Below are positions 52,980 through 62,483 of a stretch of 64,000 nt of DNA, piece after piece. Positions within the stretch are counted from its first letter, which is position 1; each line of letters begins with the position of its first letter. The DNA lies in the NCBI RefSeq assembly GCF_029360585.1, contig NZ_JAQZSJ010000001.1:62001-126000 (forward strand), in the 5' to 3' direction. Source of the stretch: Cohnella caldifontis (GTDB lineage Bacteria > Bacillota > Bacilli > Paenibacillales > Paenibacillaceae). The notes beneath the pieces were generated by a model, which worked only from the letters and a program-made list of their open reading frames with translations, was not told the DNA's origin and ran no database searches. The position numbers and the translations under genes are program-made.

Positions 52980-53513
52980 TCAGACGCCCAATTCTTGGTT
53001 TTCCCTAGCGGATTCCGCCGGCTGCGCCGATTCTCCGCTCTCTCGGCTTTGCGGCGATCCCGCGGCGTTTTGCGGCGGATCCGAGCCGGCTTGGGCTTTG
53101 TCCTTGGATCCGGCCACCTTTCCGATCAAATAGACGAGAAGCTGGCGGTTATGGGCGGATATGCGCTCCAGAGACCGGTTCGCCACCTCGGCCCGCACGC
53201 GCAGCCCCCGATCCGCCTCCGACCGGCCGAGCTCGGTCATGCGGATCCAGACGATCCGCCGGTCGTGCTCGTCCCGTTTCCGTTCCACGAGTCCGGCTCT
53301 CTCCATCCGATCCAGCAGCGTCGTGATGGCTGCCGGGGTCGTCTCCAAGTACGGAAGCAGGTCCGACGGTTTCATCGGCTCCTTGGACAGCAGAAGCTCC
53401 AGAACCTCCAGTTGGCCGGCCGTCAACTGCGGAGCCAGCTCCTCTTCCAGCGAAGCGTTCCATTCTTTCGTAAGCCTCATCCAGATTTTCACAAATTCCG
53501 CCGCCGTATCCAT
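52980..53513 (-). CDS. MarR family transcriptional regulator
   Basis: 177-residue MarR protein. The winged helix is in LTAGQLEVLELLLSKEPMKPSDLLPYLETTPAAITTLLDRMERAGLVERKR and the wing DEHDRRIVWIRMTELG. The C-terminal 40 residues are Gly/Ser/Pro/Glu-rich and probably disordered. ATG 53513 is chosen; a TTG lies 3 bp earlier. Divergent from a small gene on the plus strand with palindromes between. Confidence 0.9.
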   Translation of the reverse strand: MDTAAEFVKIWMRLTKEWNASLEEELAPQLTAGQLEVLELLLSKEPMKPSDLLPYLETTPAAITTLLDRMERAGLVERKRDEHDRRIVWIRMTELGRSEADRGLRVRAEVANRSLERISAHNRQLLVYLIGKVAGSKDKAQAGSDPPQNAAGSPQSRESGESAQPAESARENQELGV

Positions 53514-53581
53514 CAAACCGTCTCGCCTCCCCGAACCATGCCTTCTCTTTTATTATACTCGGGGGGGATGTCGAATGATAG

Positions 53582-53622
53582 TTTAACGCGATTAAATATT
53601 TACGACATGAATTTGCAAATTC
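53582..53622. promoter_or_regulatory. Palindromes between MarR and a small gene
   Basis: TTTAA-CGCGA-TTAAA (53582-53596) and the perfect 14-bp palindrome GAATTTGCAAATTC (53609-53622) lie in the divergent region. MarR regulators bind such palindromes, so they are operator candidates. Confidence 0.55.
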
Positions 53623-53701
53623 CAGAACCAGGCGACAGCCTATTACATATACTAATGACAAATCTTGCACTCCGCGGCGAATGCGGGCAAGGAGGCTGAC
53701 C

Positions 53702-53884
53702 ATGACAATGTCCATGTCCGACGAACGGATCCGGATGATCGGCCAGATGGCGCTAGAGGCAGGGCTGATCGAAGACCCGCAGTGGCTGGAACGGCTCGAA
53801 GAGCCGGTGCCGCTGTGGGTCTTGTTGGATACGCTGCTCCGTTGGATCGATCGGATGGATCCGCAAAACGGTCCTTTCGACTAA
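53702..53884 (+). CDS. Small conserved-type protein, unknown function
   Basis: 60 residues (SDERIRMIGQMALEAGLIED then QWLERLEEPVPLWVLLDTLL), helical and amphipathic with no motif I recognise. ATG 53702 has AAGGAGG 7 nt upstream; an earlier in-frame start would lack one. Convergent to parC, 14 bp before its end, and divergent from MarR, which may regulate it. Confidence 0.72.
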   Translation: MTMSMSDERIRMIGQMALEAGLIEDPQWLERLEEPVPLWVLLDTLLRWIDRMDPQNGPFD

Positions 53885-53897
53885 ACGCGATTCAAGA

Positions 53898-56369
53898 TCA
53901 AGCTTGCAGCGGCTTTTCGAACGCTTCCGCGATCAAGTCGTCTCGCCCGGCCGTTACGACCGCTTTCCCTTGCGCCCGGCGATCCTCGATCGGCGCCGAC
54001 TCGGATCCGAACTCGGCTGTCCCGCCTCCGGCCGTTACCGCCAGCAGGGTCACGGCTTCTTTCACGTGGAAGGCGGATACCAGGCGGGTGCCGTTCGGTT
54101 TGACCCGTTTGCCTTCTTTGAACTCGAACGTCTGGATCCCTTTCCCTCCCCGCCCTTGGAGCGGATAATCAAGCAGCAAGGAACGTTTCGCGTAACCGTA
54201 ATCGGTCAGAACGAGGATTTCCCCCTCGTCTCCGGTTACCGGGACGGCATCGGCCACCGCGTCGTTCTCTTTGAGGTTGATGCCCCGGACGCCGCCGGCG
54301 ACGCGCCCTTGCAGGCTGACCTCTTGTTCCGTGAAGCGGATGCTCATGCCTTGCTCGGAGACGAGCAGCAGGTCGGCGGGTTCGTCGGAGCGCAGCACCT
54401 TGATGACTTCATCCCCGTCTCCCACTTTGCAGGCGGCGATCGCCATGTTGCGGTTGGTCGCGTATTCGGTCAGCAAGGTCCGCTTCACCTGCCCCCGTTT
54501 CGTCACGAACACGAGCGCGGGACCTTCTCCCGCCGGTCCGCCTTCCGGCGGCGCGAGTTCGGATGCTTTGACGGGAATGACCGATACGATCCGGTCGTCC
54601 TTGGCCAGCGGCAGCACGTTCACGATCGCCGTTCCGGTATCCTTCCACTTGAATTCGGGAATCTGATGGACCGGAAGCAGGAAGTATTGTCCCTTCTGCG
54701 TGAACAGCAGCAGCGGGTCCAGCGTGCTCACGTTCAAACTCCACCGGATGACGTCGCCTTCCTTGACGCCCGCGTTATCGAGCTCGCCGCCCGAGCGCGT
54801 AAACGACAGCAGGCTCGTCCGTTTCACGTATCCGCCGCGGCTGATCGTGACGAGCACGTCTTCGGCCGGCACGATGACCTCCAGGTTGACTTTGATTTCC
54901 TCCACTTCGCCCTGGATGACCGATCGGCGGTCGATGCCGTATTTGTCGCGGATTTCCGTGAGTTCGTCCTGAATGACTTTCAGCAGCTTGCGGGGATTGT
55001 CGAGGATCGACCGCAGCTGGGCGATTTTCTTGTTGGTCTCCTCCAGTTCCTTCTCCAGCTGATTGATTTCCAGATTGGTCAACCGGTACAGCTGGAGCGT
55101 GAGGATCGCATCGGCTTGCCGCTCGGTAAAGCCGAATTTCTCCACCAAGTTGTCTTGGGCGTTCTGGCGGTTCTTCGACGCGCGGATCGTCTCGATCACG
55201 GCGTCCAGAATGTTGAGCGCTTTGACGAGGCCTTCCAGCACGTGGGCGCGGTCCTCCGCTTTTTCCAGGTCGTACTGGGTGCGGTGGGTCACCACTTCTT
55301 TCTGGTGTTCGATGTACGCCTCCAGGAGCGGCTTCAGTCCCAGCTGGCGGGGCGCTTTGTTGACGATCGCCACCATGTTGAAGCTGTATGCGATTTGCAG
55401 ATCGGTCTTCTTGAACAGGTAAGCGAGGATGCCATCGGCATCCGCGTCTTTTTTCAGCTCGATGACGATCCGCAGCCCTTGCCGTCCGCTCTCGTCCCGA
55501 ACCTCGGCGATGCCGTCGACTTTCTTCTCCAGCCGCAAGGTGTCGATCGCGAGCACCAGCTTGGATTTGACGACCTGGTACGGGATTTCCGTGATGACGA
55601 TCTGCTGCTTGCCTCCGCGCACGTCTTCGACGGCGGTTTTGGCGCGGATGTAAATGCGCCCTTTCCCCGTCTCGTAAGCTTCGCGGATTCCCTCTTCGCC
55701 CATGATCAAGCCGCCGGTCGGGAAATCCGGGCCTTTGACGATTTTCATCAGGTCGGCGACGTCCAGGCTGGGTTCGTTCATCACCGCGATGCAAGCGTCG
55801 ATGACTTCCCTCAGGTTGTGGGTCGGAATCTCGGTGGCGAAACCGGACGAAATCCCGCTGACGCCGTTCACCAACAGGTTCGGATACCGCGAAGGAAGCA
55901 CGACCGGCTCCTTCGTCGAGTTGTCGAAGTTGTCCTTGAACGGGACCGTGCGCTTCTCGATGTCCCGTAACAGCTCCATGGCGATCGGCGACAGCCGCGC
56001 TTCCGTATACCGCATCGCCGCGGCCGGATCGTCGTCCATCGAGCCCCAGTTGCCGTGACCGTCGATCAGCGGATGCGCCATTTTCCAAGGCTGCGCCATG
56101 CGGACCATGCCTTCGTAGATGGACGAGTCCCCGTGCGGATGGTAGTTGCCCATCACGTCGCCGACGGTTTTCGCCGACTTGCGGTACGGCTTGTCCGGCG
56201 TGTTGCCGGCATCGTACATGGCGTACAGGATCCGCCGCTGCACCGGCTTCAGTCCGTCGCGCACGTCGGGGATCGCCCGGTCCTGGATGATGTATTTGGA
56301 ATAGCGCCCGAAGCGGTCCCCTACGACCTCCTCCAGAAACGCCGGCAAAAAGTTCTCAAGAATGCTCAA
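53898..56369 (-). CDS. parC: DNA topoisomerase IV subunit A ParC (GrlA)
   Basis: 823-residue type IIA topoisomerase subunit that cuts and rejoins DNA, decatenating chromosomes with ParE. Early residues [21 protein letters not shown], the quinolone-region helix [14 protein letters not shown] and catalytic Tyr in [10 protein letters not shown] are clear; the C-terminal beta-propeller follows ([14 protein letters not shown] and similar repeats). GrlA-type length and the neighbouring parE separate it from gyrA. TTG 56369 follows AAGGAGG. A 567-bp repeat-bearing gap lies between it and parE. Confidence 0.93.
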   Translation of the reverse strand: MSILENFLPAFLEEVVGDRFGRYSKYIIQDRAIPDVRDGLKPVQRRILYAMYDAGNTPDKPYRKSAKTVGDVMGNYHPHGDSSIYEGMVRMAQPWKMAHPLIDGHGNWGSMDDDPAAAMRYTEARLSPIAMELLRDIEKRTVPFKDNFDNSTKEPVVLPSRYPNLLVNGVSGISSGFATEIPTHNLREVIDACIAVMNEPSLDVADLMKIVKGPDFPTGGLIMGEEGIREAYETGKGRIYIRAKTAVEDVRGGKQQIVITEIPYQVVKSKLVLAIDTLRLEKKVDGIAEVRDESGRQGLRIVIELKKDADADGILAYLFKKTDLQIAYSFNMVAIVNKAPRQLGLKPLLEAYIEHQKEVVTHRTQYDLEKAEDRAHVLEGLVKALNILDAVIETIRASKNRQNAQDNLVEKFGFTERQADAILTLQLYRLTNLEINQLEKELEETNKKIAQLRSILDNPRKLLKVIQDELTEIRDKYGIDRRSVIQGEVEEIKVNLEVIVPAEDVLVTISRGGYVKRTSLLSFTRSGGELDNAGVKEGDVIRWSLNVSTLDPLLLFTQKGQYFLLPVHQIPEFKWKDTGTAIVNVLPLAKDDRIVSVIPVKASELAPPEGGPAGEGPALVFVTKRGQVKRTLLTEYATNRNMAIAACKVGDGDEVIKVLRSDEPADLLLVSEQGMSIRFTEQEVSLQGRVAGGVRGINLKENDAVADAVPVTGDEGEILVLTDYGYAKRSLLLDYPLQGRGGKGIQTFEFKEGKRVKPNGTRLVSAFHVKEAVTLLAVTAGGGTAEFGSESAPIEDRRAQGKAVVTAGRDDLIAEAFEKPLQA

Positions 56370-56451
56370 ACCCTGGTTCCTCCTTCAAGGAAGGCTGGTA
56401 GTAACGGCAACTCGCCGCCAAAAGGACGGCTGGTCGGCCGTACCCTTAGGC

Positions 56452-56635
56452 GCTAACGGACATCCTGTCCGTTATTCGGTAAAAACGCATGTCATAAAAA
56501 TGTAACGGTCACCAGCGACCTTATTTCCCCCGATTCCTCTTCAATACCGGCGATAAGCGTCCGATAAGAGCACCTGTGTCCGTTAGAATTCCAAAAACCC
56601 GAATTTGTTACCATTAGCGGCCCACGTGTCCGTTA
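56452..56635. repeat. TGTCCGTTA motif set between parC and parE
   Basis: CTAACGGACA (56452), TGTCCGTTA (56466), a degenerate GCGTCCGATAAG (56556) and TGTCCGTTAG at 56577 and 56627, the last two 50 bp apart. Intervening sequence is degenerate. No gene is supported in 56370-56935 besides these repeats and the hairpin element at 56745-56813. Confidence 0.75.
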
Positions 56636-56744
56636 GACGTACAAGACCTGAGCGTCACCATGCATTCTCTGATCTCTTCTTCATCCATCGCCCATCATCC
56701 TCCCGTCCCACCACACCGTACCTCAAACGCGCCAACGTCGTATT

Positions 56745-56813
56745 GCGGGTGTCCAGAGGGCGCAGCGCCTCGGAATCCCCCTTCCGGGGAAGGGGGAGCT
56801 TAGGGGGTTGGCG
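56745..56813 (+). repeat. Hairpin-rich 68-bp element, left inverted copy
   Basis: Starts GCGGGTGTCCAGAGG, contains GGGCGCAGCGCC and the palindrome TCCCCCTTCC-GG-GGAAGGGGGA, and ends CTTAGGGGG-GGCG. CTTAGGGGGTTGGCG recurs at 56824. It differs from the copy at 61912-61979 (opposite strand) only by a few bases and one indel. Confidence 0.9.
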
Positions 56814-56935
56814 GTACCCCTGACTTAGGGGGTTGGCGAAGAGGTTTGGAAAAATGTTTTGCAAAAAGGGGCACGAGAGCGGATTTCGGTGTTACGCACC
56901 GGCATTATGAAAAAAGGAGGGGAGGAGCCCTCTCC

Positions 56936-58909
56936 TCATTCCTCGTACTCCGTGAAGTCCACGTTCTCGATGATCCACCGCTTGCGGGGATCCACCTTGT
57001 CCCCCATCAGCGTCGATACGCGGCGCTCCGCCTTGGCGGCGTCCTCGATCTGCACCTGCAGCAGCGTGCGCGACTCGTAGTTCATCGTCGTTTCCCACAG
57101 CTGCTCGGGGTTCATCTCCCCCAACCCTTTGTACCGCTGCAGCTCGGCGTTTTTGCCGAACTCCTTCAAATAGTTCTGAAGCTGTTCGTCCGTCCAGGCG
57201 TACCGAATCGTCTCCAGCTTGCCGGACTTGCGCGTGATCTTGTACAGCGGCGGCTGCGCGATGAACACGCGGCCCGCATCGATCAGAGGCTTCATGTACC
57301 GGTAGAAGAACGTCAGCAGCAGCACCTGGATATGGGCGCCGTCCGTGTCGGCGTCGGTCATGATGATGATTTTCGAGTAATTGCATTCGTCCACGTCGAA
57401 TTCGGAGCCGATGCCCGCCCCGATCGCGGAAATAATGGCTTTGTATTCCTCGTTCTTCAGAATGTCGAGCAGCTTGGCCTTCTCCGGGTTCATCGGTTTG
57501 CCCTTGAGCGGCAGGATCGCTTGATGCTTGGAGTCGCGTCCCTGCTTGGCCGAACCGCCGGCCGAGTCCCCTTCGACGATGAACAGCTCGTTCTTCGTGT
57601 AATCCTTCGACTGCGCGGGAGACAGCTTGCCGCCGAGGCTGGGGCTGTCGCTGCGCTTCTTGCCGCTGCGCACTTCCTCGCGCGCTTTGCGCGCCGCCTC
57701 GCGGGCTTTGGAGGCTTGCACCGCTTTGCGGATCAGCATGCCTCCGACCTGCGGATTCTCCTCCAGGAATACCGCCATCTTCTCGGACACCACCGCGTCG
57801 ACGGCGCTCCGGGCGGACGCGCTGCCGAGCTGGTCTTTCGTCTGCCCGACGAATTCGACGTCCGACATCTTGATGTTGATGACGGCCATCATGCCTTCGC
57901 GCAAATCGGCGCCCTCGAGGTTCTTCTCCTTCTCCTTGAGCTGTCCGGTCTTGCGGGCGTATTCGTTCATGACCCGGGTATACGCGGTCTTGAAGCCGGT
58001 TTCGTGCGTGCCGCCGCCGCGCGTCGGAATCGCGTTCACGAACGATGCGATCGTTTCGGTGTAGCCGTCGTTGTATTGAAGAGCCACCTCGACCTCGATG
58101 TCGTCTTTCTCCGCCGCGAAGTGAATGACGTCGTGCAGCACCGTCTTGTCCTCGTTCAAATACTGTACGAACTGTCTGGCTCCGCCTTCGTAGTGGAACA
58201 CGTCCGCTTGGCCGGTCCGTTTGTCGGTCAGCGTGACCTTCAGGCCGGAATTCAAAAACGCGATTTCCTGCAGCCGTTCCGCGAGCGTGTCGTAGCTGAG
58301 GTTGATCGAGCCGTGGAACACTTTGGCGTCCGGTTTGAACGTCACCTTCGTGCCGGTCTTGTTCGTGTTGCCGACGACTATGAGGTCCGTGACCGGCTCG
58401 CCGACGTGCTCGACGCCTTTCGCGTCGACCCAAGTTTCGAAACGCATTTTATGTATTTTGCCTTCGCGGTAAATCTCCACTTCCAGCCATTCCGACAGCG
58501 CGTTCGTCACCGACGCGCCCACCCCGTGCAGACCGCCGGATTTCTTGTAGCCCCCGCCGCCGAATTTGCCTCCCGCGTGCAGGATCGTGTACACGACTTG
58601 CGGCGTCGGAATGCCCGATTTGTGCATGCCGGTCGGGATGCCCCGTCCGTTGTCCGTCACCGTGACGGAGTTGTCCGCGTGGATCGTGACGTCGATTTTC
58701 GAGCAGAACTTGGCCAAATGCTCGTCCACCGCGTTGTCGACGATTTCCCATACGAGATGGTGCAGCCCTGCGGACGTCGTGCTGCCGATATACATCCCCG
58801 GCCGTTTGCGGACCGCGGTCAGTCCCTCCAAGATCTGAATGTCATCCGCGCTGTATTCCGTTCCTGCCTGCGCCGCGCTCTCCGCGAACAGGTCCAATTG
58901 TTCGGCCAC
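56936..58909 (-). CDS. parE: DNA topoisomerase IV subunit B ParE
   Basis: 657-residue ATPase subunit of topoisomerase IV. GHKL motifs EIVDNAVDEHLAKF, DNGRGIPTGMH and GGLHGVGASVTNALSEWL are followed by a transducer region and the TOPRIM domain EGDSAGGSAKQGRD with DADTDGAHI metal motif. The C-terminal segment YKGLGEMNPEQLWETTM is typical. ParE rather than GyrB by overall pattern and by parC nearby. GTG 58909 follows AAGGAGG. Confidence 0.93.
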   Translation of the reverse strand: MAEQLDLFAESAAQAGTEYSADDIQILEGLTAVRKRPGMYIGSTTSAGLHHLVWEIVDNAVDEHLAKFCSKIDVTIHADNSVTVTDNGRGIPTGMHKSGIPTPQVVYTILHAGGKFGGGGYKKSGGLHGVGASVTNALSEWLEVEIYREGKIHKMRFETWVDAKGVEHVGEPVTDLIVVGNTNKTGTKVTFKPDAKVFHGSINLSYDTLAERLQEIAFLNSGLKVTLTDKRTGQADVFHYEGGARQFVQYLNEDKTVLHDVIHFAAEKDDIEVEVALQYNDGYTETIASFVNAIPTRGGGTHETGFKTAYTRVMNEYARKTGQLKEKEKNLEGADLREGMMAVINIKMSDVEFVGQTKDQLGSASARSAVDAVVSEKMAVFLEENPQVGGMLIRKAVQASKAREAARKAREEVRSGKKRSDSPSLGGKLSPAQSKDYTKNELFIVEGDSAGGSAKQGRDSKHQAILPLKGKPMNPEKAKLLDILKNEEYKAIISAIGAGIGSEFDVDECNYSKIIIMTDADTDGAHIQVLLLTFFYRYMKPLIDAGRVFIAQPPLYKITRKSGKLETIRYAWTDEQLQNYLKEFGKNAELQRYKGLGEMNPEQLWETTMNYESRTLLQVQIEDAAKAERRVSTLMGDKVDPRKRWIIENVDFTEYEE

Positions 58910-58946
58910 GAACGGACCTCCTTCGAGTCTTTACCTTCGTCCTATT

Positions 58947-59945
58947 TTAATTTAAGATATCTTGCTTCGTAAAGACGGCAAACGATACGGCCAACCCCGC
59001 AGCCGCCCAGATCCCCAGCATGGCAAGGGAAAATCCGAGGGTCATGCCTTCGATCGGAGGGGGCGTTCCCTGTAAATAATCGGTAAGCTCCAGGTTGACG
59101 TTGAACAGGTATTTGGCGGAATGCCACGAAGACGCCATGTTCGTAAGCACGGTGCCGGCAATGACCGCGGCCATCATCGTGACGAAGCTTGCCGCCGTGC
59201 TGCGGACGAGCACGGACACCATCAGCGCCAGCACCGCTACCGTCATCGCGGAGCACCAGACCAGCCCGGCCTGCATGAGCAGGTACATATACTGCGGAAC
59301 CGCGTGAACCGTCGCGACGTTGACGTCGGCGCCGCTCACCCGGAACCCCGTGAAAATCGGCTCCCCCCAACCCTGGTACCCGAAGGCGAGACCGGAGATC
59401 AAGTAGCACAACGCTGCGTTCGTGACGATAATCAAGGAAACGTATAACGTAAGCGTAACCAGTTTCGATAAAAGAATCCGCCACCGTCGGACGGGCCGGG
59501 TCAGCAGCATTTTGATCGTCCCGGTCGACCGTTCCCCGGACACGAGGTCCGAAGCGATCGCGAGCACCATCAGGGGGATGAATAGGGTAACGGAGTTGTC
59601 CAAGTACCCCCGGGTGAACGTGACCGCGTTCGGCGTGTTCGGATTCATGTCATGGTCCAAATAATATTGAAGCTGCTGCACGAGCGCACGCCGCCACTTC
59701 TTCCATTCTTCCGGAATGCGTTCGCTGCCGAGCGCCCGGGTATTGTCCGTGATGCGGTTCTGCAGTTCCGCCCGCCAGTCGCCTTTGAACTTCTCCGCGC
59801 TGTTTTGCGCGATTTTCATCTGGGCGTAAACGAACACCGGAATGAGGACCAGCAAAACGAGCACGACGAACGCGAAACGTTTCTTTTTCCACACCTTGAT
59901 CGTCTCGTTCTGCACGAGCGCCAGCCATTCAGCCAATTCCCTCAC
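58947..59945 (-). CDS. ABC-2 type transporter permease
   Basis: 332-residue permease with about six transmembrane helices and the ABC-2 pattern, starting cytoplasmic WLALVQNETIKVWKKKRF and first helix FVVLVLLVLIPVFVYAQMK. A large extracellular loop (about residues 40-110) follows. It overlaps the ATPase gene by 17 bp. Together they likely form an exporter; the substrate (drug, lipid or peptide) is not evident. Confidence 0.88.
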   Translation of the reverse strand: MRELAEWLALVQNETIKVWKKKRFAFVVLVLLVLIPVFVYAQMKIAQNSAEKFKGDWRAELQNRITDNTRALGSERIPEEWKKWRRALVQQLQYYLDHDMNPNTPNAVTFTRGYLDNSVTLFIPLMVLAIASDLVSGERSTGTIKMLLTRPVRRWRILLSKLVTLTLYVSLIIVTNAALCYLISGLAFGYQGWGEPIFTGFRVSGADVNVATVHAVPQYMYLLMQAGLVWCSAMTVAVLALMVSVLVRSTAASFVTMMAAVIAGTVLTNMASSWHSAKYLFNVNLELTDYLQGTPPPIEGMTLGFSLAMLGIWAAAGLAVSFAVFTKQDILN

Positions 59946-60903
59946 CCTCCGTCAGACTCAAGAATAGCTCCTCCAGCGAAGGCGTGACCCGCTGGACGGC
60001 CCGCACCTCGACGCCTGCCCGCACCAATTCTGCCACCATGCCGGGAATCCGGTCCTCGTCCATCACGGTGACGATCGCCTCCTTCATCCCGGCCAGCACG
60101 GCATCGTCGATCCGGTGCTCATGCTCTCCGACCAGGCGAACGTTCGGGTCGGCCGCCAGCATCCCGCGTCCTTTGCCGGGCTGGTCCAGCAGCCAGAGGG
60201 TGTATGTATCCGCATGGGCAATCAGCTCCTCCACCTTGCCTACCGCGATCACTTCCCCGTGGGAGATGATCGCGACGCGGTCGCACATGAGCTGGATCTC
60301 GCTCAGCAGGTGGCTGGAGATGAACAGGCTCATGCCTTCGTCCGCCAACCGCCGGATGAAGGCGCGCAGTTCCTTGATCCCGAGCGGATCGAGGCCGTTC
60401 GTCGGCTCGTCCAGGATGAGCAGCTTCGGACTTCCGAGAAGGGCTTGGGCGATGCCGAGCCGCTGGCGCATGCCGAGCGAATAGGTTTTGACCTTGTCAT
60501 GGATCCGTTTATCCAGCCCGACGATCTCCGCGACCTCCAGGATGCGCTCGCGGGTAATGCCCTTCTGCATCCGCGCGAAATGCTCCAGGTTTTCCCATCC
60601 GGTCAAATAACCGTACATCTCCGGGTTTTCCACGATGCAGCCGACGTGCCGAAGCGCCTTTTCCGGAGAGCGGCTGACGTCTTCCCCGCACACCAGCACC
60701 CGGCCGCCCGTAGGCTTGATCAGATCGACGAGCATGCGGATGGTCGTCGTTTTGCCTGAACCGTTCGGGCCCAGGAAACCGAAAATTTCGCCGGCCCTCA
60801 CGTCGAAGGAGACGCCGCGGATAATGGGCTTTCCCCCGATGTTCTTTTTAAGCCCTTGCACGGACAGGACGATGTCGCCGCCTTCGATCGGATTCGCGTT
60901 CAT
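59929..60903 (-). CDS. ABC transporter ATP-binding protein
   Basis: 324-residue ABC ATPase: Walker A GFLGPNGSGKTTTIRML, signature YSLGMRQRLGIAQALLG, Walker B KLLILDEPTNGLDP and H-loop SSHLLSE. The C-terminal 90 residues form an extra domain as in drug and bacitracin-type exporters. ATG 60903; a GTG three bases upstream (60906) would also suit the GAGGAGG site. Pairs with the adjoining permease and lies next to the SGNH gene. Confidence 0.92.
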   Translation of the reverse strand: MNANPIEGGDIVLSVQGLKKNIGGKPIIRGVSFDVRAGEIFGFLGPNGSGKTTTIRMLVDLIKPTGGRVLVCGEDVSRSPEKALRHVGCIVENPEMYGYLTGWENLEHFARMQKGITRERILEVAEIVGLDKRIHDKVKTYSLGMRQRLGIAQALLGSPKLLILDEPTNGLDPLGIKELRAFIRRLADEGMSLFISSHLLSEIQLMCDRVAIISHGEVIAVGKVEELIAHADTYTLWLLDQPGKGRGMLAADPNVRLVGEHEHRIDDAVLAGMKEAIVTVMDEDRIPGMVAELVRAGVEVRAVQRVTPSLEELFLSLTEGEGIG

Positions 60904-60926
60904 CACGGCATTCGCCTCCTCTTCGG

Positions 60927-61745
60927 TTACTGCAGGGCTTGGACGATCCGCGCGGCTATGCGGGCATAACCGGCTTCGTTCGGATGGAAATGGTCCGAAG
61001 ACAAATAGCTTCCGATGTCGGACTCGAACAGATCGAACGTCGGCACGACGGTCGCGTTGCCGTCCGCGGCCGCGAAGCCGTGGGCGTATGCGTTCCATTT
61101 CTGGATCGTATCGCTGGCGGGGATGCGGAGGCTCTCCACGTCGTAAAACGGGTTGTACAAGCCTACGTAAACGATCCTCGCCGCCCCGTTCAGCATGCGA
61201 AGCGCAGCGAGCACGTCGCTCAGCCTTTTCTCCGCGACCGGCAGCCGGCTGTCCAATTGCTCCGGGGAGATTTCGCTTCCTTGGGCCAGCGATCCGCCGT
61301 CGGTCGCGAATTCGAACAAATCGTTGGCGCCGATGGTCAACATGACGATATCGGCCTGCACGATGGCGTCGACGTATCCCTTGTCGTCCAAATGCTCCAG
61401 CAGTTGATCCGCCCGCAGTCCGCCGATGGCCAGATTGTTGATCACCCGCACGGGCTTGCCCATCGCTTTCGACAGGTCGGCGGCGGCGGTTTTGACGTAC
61501 CCGTTGCCGGTTTCGTCGCCGGTCCCGACGGTCAAGGAATCGCCAAGCGCCGTGATTTTCAGCTCCGGCTTCGATGCCAAGGATCCCGCCGCCGCGGCCG
61601 GAGGCTTCGAAGCCTCGGGAATCGCCATGCCGGCCGAAGGCGCCCAGTGATCTTTCAGCGCCAAGCCGAAACCGGCGAGCAGCACGATCAGGCAAACCAA
61701 AGTCACGGCGCCCAGCCCGCGCCACAACCACGAAGTCGGTCTCAT
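60927..61745 (-). CDS. Membrane-anchored SGNH/GDSL hydrolase
   Basis: 272-residue lipase/esterase-like protein. An N-terminal transmembrane segment (GLGAVTLVCLIVLLAGFGLAL) precedes the SGNH blocks: GDSLTVGTGDE (catalytic Ser), Gly in NLAIGGLRADQ, Asn in TIGANDLFEF and DHFHPNEAGY with the Asp-His pair. An esterase on the outer face is likely, substrate unknown. 23 bp upstream of the ABC ATPase gene, same strand, so probably one operon. Confidence 0.9.
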   Translation of the reverse strand: MRPTSWLWRGLGAVTLVCLIVLLAGFGLALKDHWAPSAGMAIPEASKPPAAAAGSLASKPELKITALGDSLTVGTGDETGNGYVKTAAADLSKAMGKPVRVINNLAIGGLRADQLLEHLDDKGYVDAIVQADIVMLTIGANDLFEFATDGGSLAQGSEISPEQLDSRLPVAEKRLSDVLAALRMLNGAARIVYVGLYNPFYDVESLRIPASDTIQKWNAYAHGFAAADGNATVVPTFDLFESDIGSYLSSDHFHPNEAGYARIAARIVQALQ

Positions 61746-61911
61746 CTCTCTCCACCCCGTTCGTTGGAAAAAAACGCTTCTTTCCGCTATCCTTTCACGA
61801 TAACGGTTTGCGGCGACATTTTCAAATGCCGGGGTGTTCCCCCATCCCCCGATACATTGCCGCCAACCTCCACAACCCTTAAAACTTTACCCCCGGATCC
61901 CCCTAACCTTT

Positions 61912-61979
61912 CGCCATCCCCCTAAGTCCCCCTTCCCCGGAAGGGGGACCCCGAGGCGCTGCGCCCTCTGGACACCCGC
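61912..61979 (-). repeat. Hairpin-rich 68-bp element, right inverted copy
   Basis: Reverse complement of 56745-56813 with two differing dinucleotides and one missing base. The two copies face each other around parE, the ABC pair and the SGNH gene (about 5.1 kb). There is no transposase or target duplication, so it is a REP/BIME-like or MITE-like intergenic unit rather than an insertion sequence. Confidence 0.88.
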
Positions 61980-62154
61980 ATGACGACTTCTAGCAGGAGA
62001 GTTACGAGAGTGGAGAGACTTACGTCGATTCCTGGCAACAGGTATTTCTTTGCCTCAACCAACCGTTTCGTGCGCATTCGTGCGGATCGGTTACAAGTTG
62101 GCTTCCATTTACAACGGCTGCTGCAATGAGCCTCACCCGCTCCCCTTTTAGCGT

Positions 62155-62280
62155 AGTACTAAAATGCACTTAATTCCCGCAAGATCAAGGGTTTTCTTAG
62201 TACTTAAGTGCCAATGCGCATTTATTTGTTTGAAAATCGGTTTTTCTAACCAATTCCTGCGAAACTAAATGCACTTAGGT
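62155..62280. repeat. AAATGCACTTA motif set in a gene-free stretch
   Basis: AAATGCACTTA occurs at about 62162 and 62268, with reverse-type TAAGTGCCAATGCGCATTTA near 62206, and AATTCC-GC-A twice (about 62173 and 62252). The region is AT-richer than its surroundings. I see no gene in 61746-62483; apart from this and the hairpin element, only a terminator is recognisable. Confidence 0.6.
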
Positions 62281-62410
62281 TCTTGACACTTCGATTTTGC
62301 TGGCTCCCCCGGTTTTTAGATGTATTTTGGCATTTGAGCTTGACAAGTTGATGCAGAGCCCGTGTGAAGGGGACACGGAATGCGAACGTTTCTCCGCCCG
62401 TTATTTTCAA

Positions 62411-62442
62411 ACAAAACCCGACCAGCCGAAGCCGATCGGGTT
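62411..62442 (-). terminator. Rho-independent terminator of ABC exporter gene
   Basis: Minus-strand AACCCGATCGGC-TTCG-GCTGGTCGGGTT hairpin followed by TTGTTTG, 42 bp past the exporter stop. Confidence 0.8.
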
Positions 62443-62483
62443 GTTCGCATTGCTTCATTTACTGATCATCCCTGCTGCACCCA

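Noticed and set aside
53898..58909. gyrA/gyrB rather than parC/parE
   Set aside because: Sequence pattern around [14 protein letters not shown] and the minus-strand parE-then-parC order fit Firmicute topoisomerase IV; no gyr-specific C-terminal GyrA box was seen.
56745..61979. Composite transposon with inverted terminal repeats
   Set aside because: No transposase and no target-site duplication; the bracketed genes are housekeeping (parE) and ordinary transporters.
61746..62483. Small coding genes in the intergenic stretch
   Set aside because: Open frames here are short, without ribosome sites, and cross repeat motifs.
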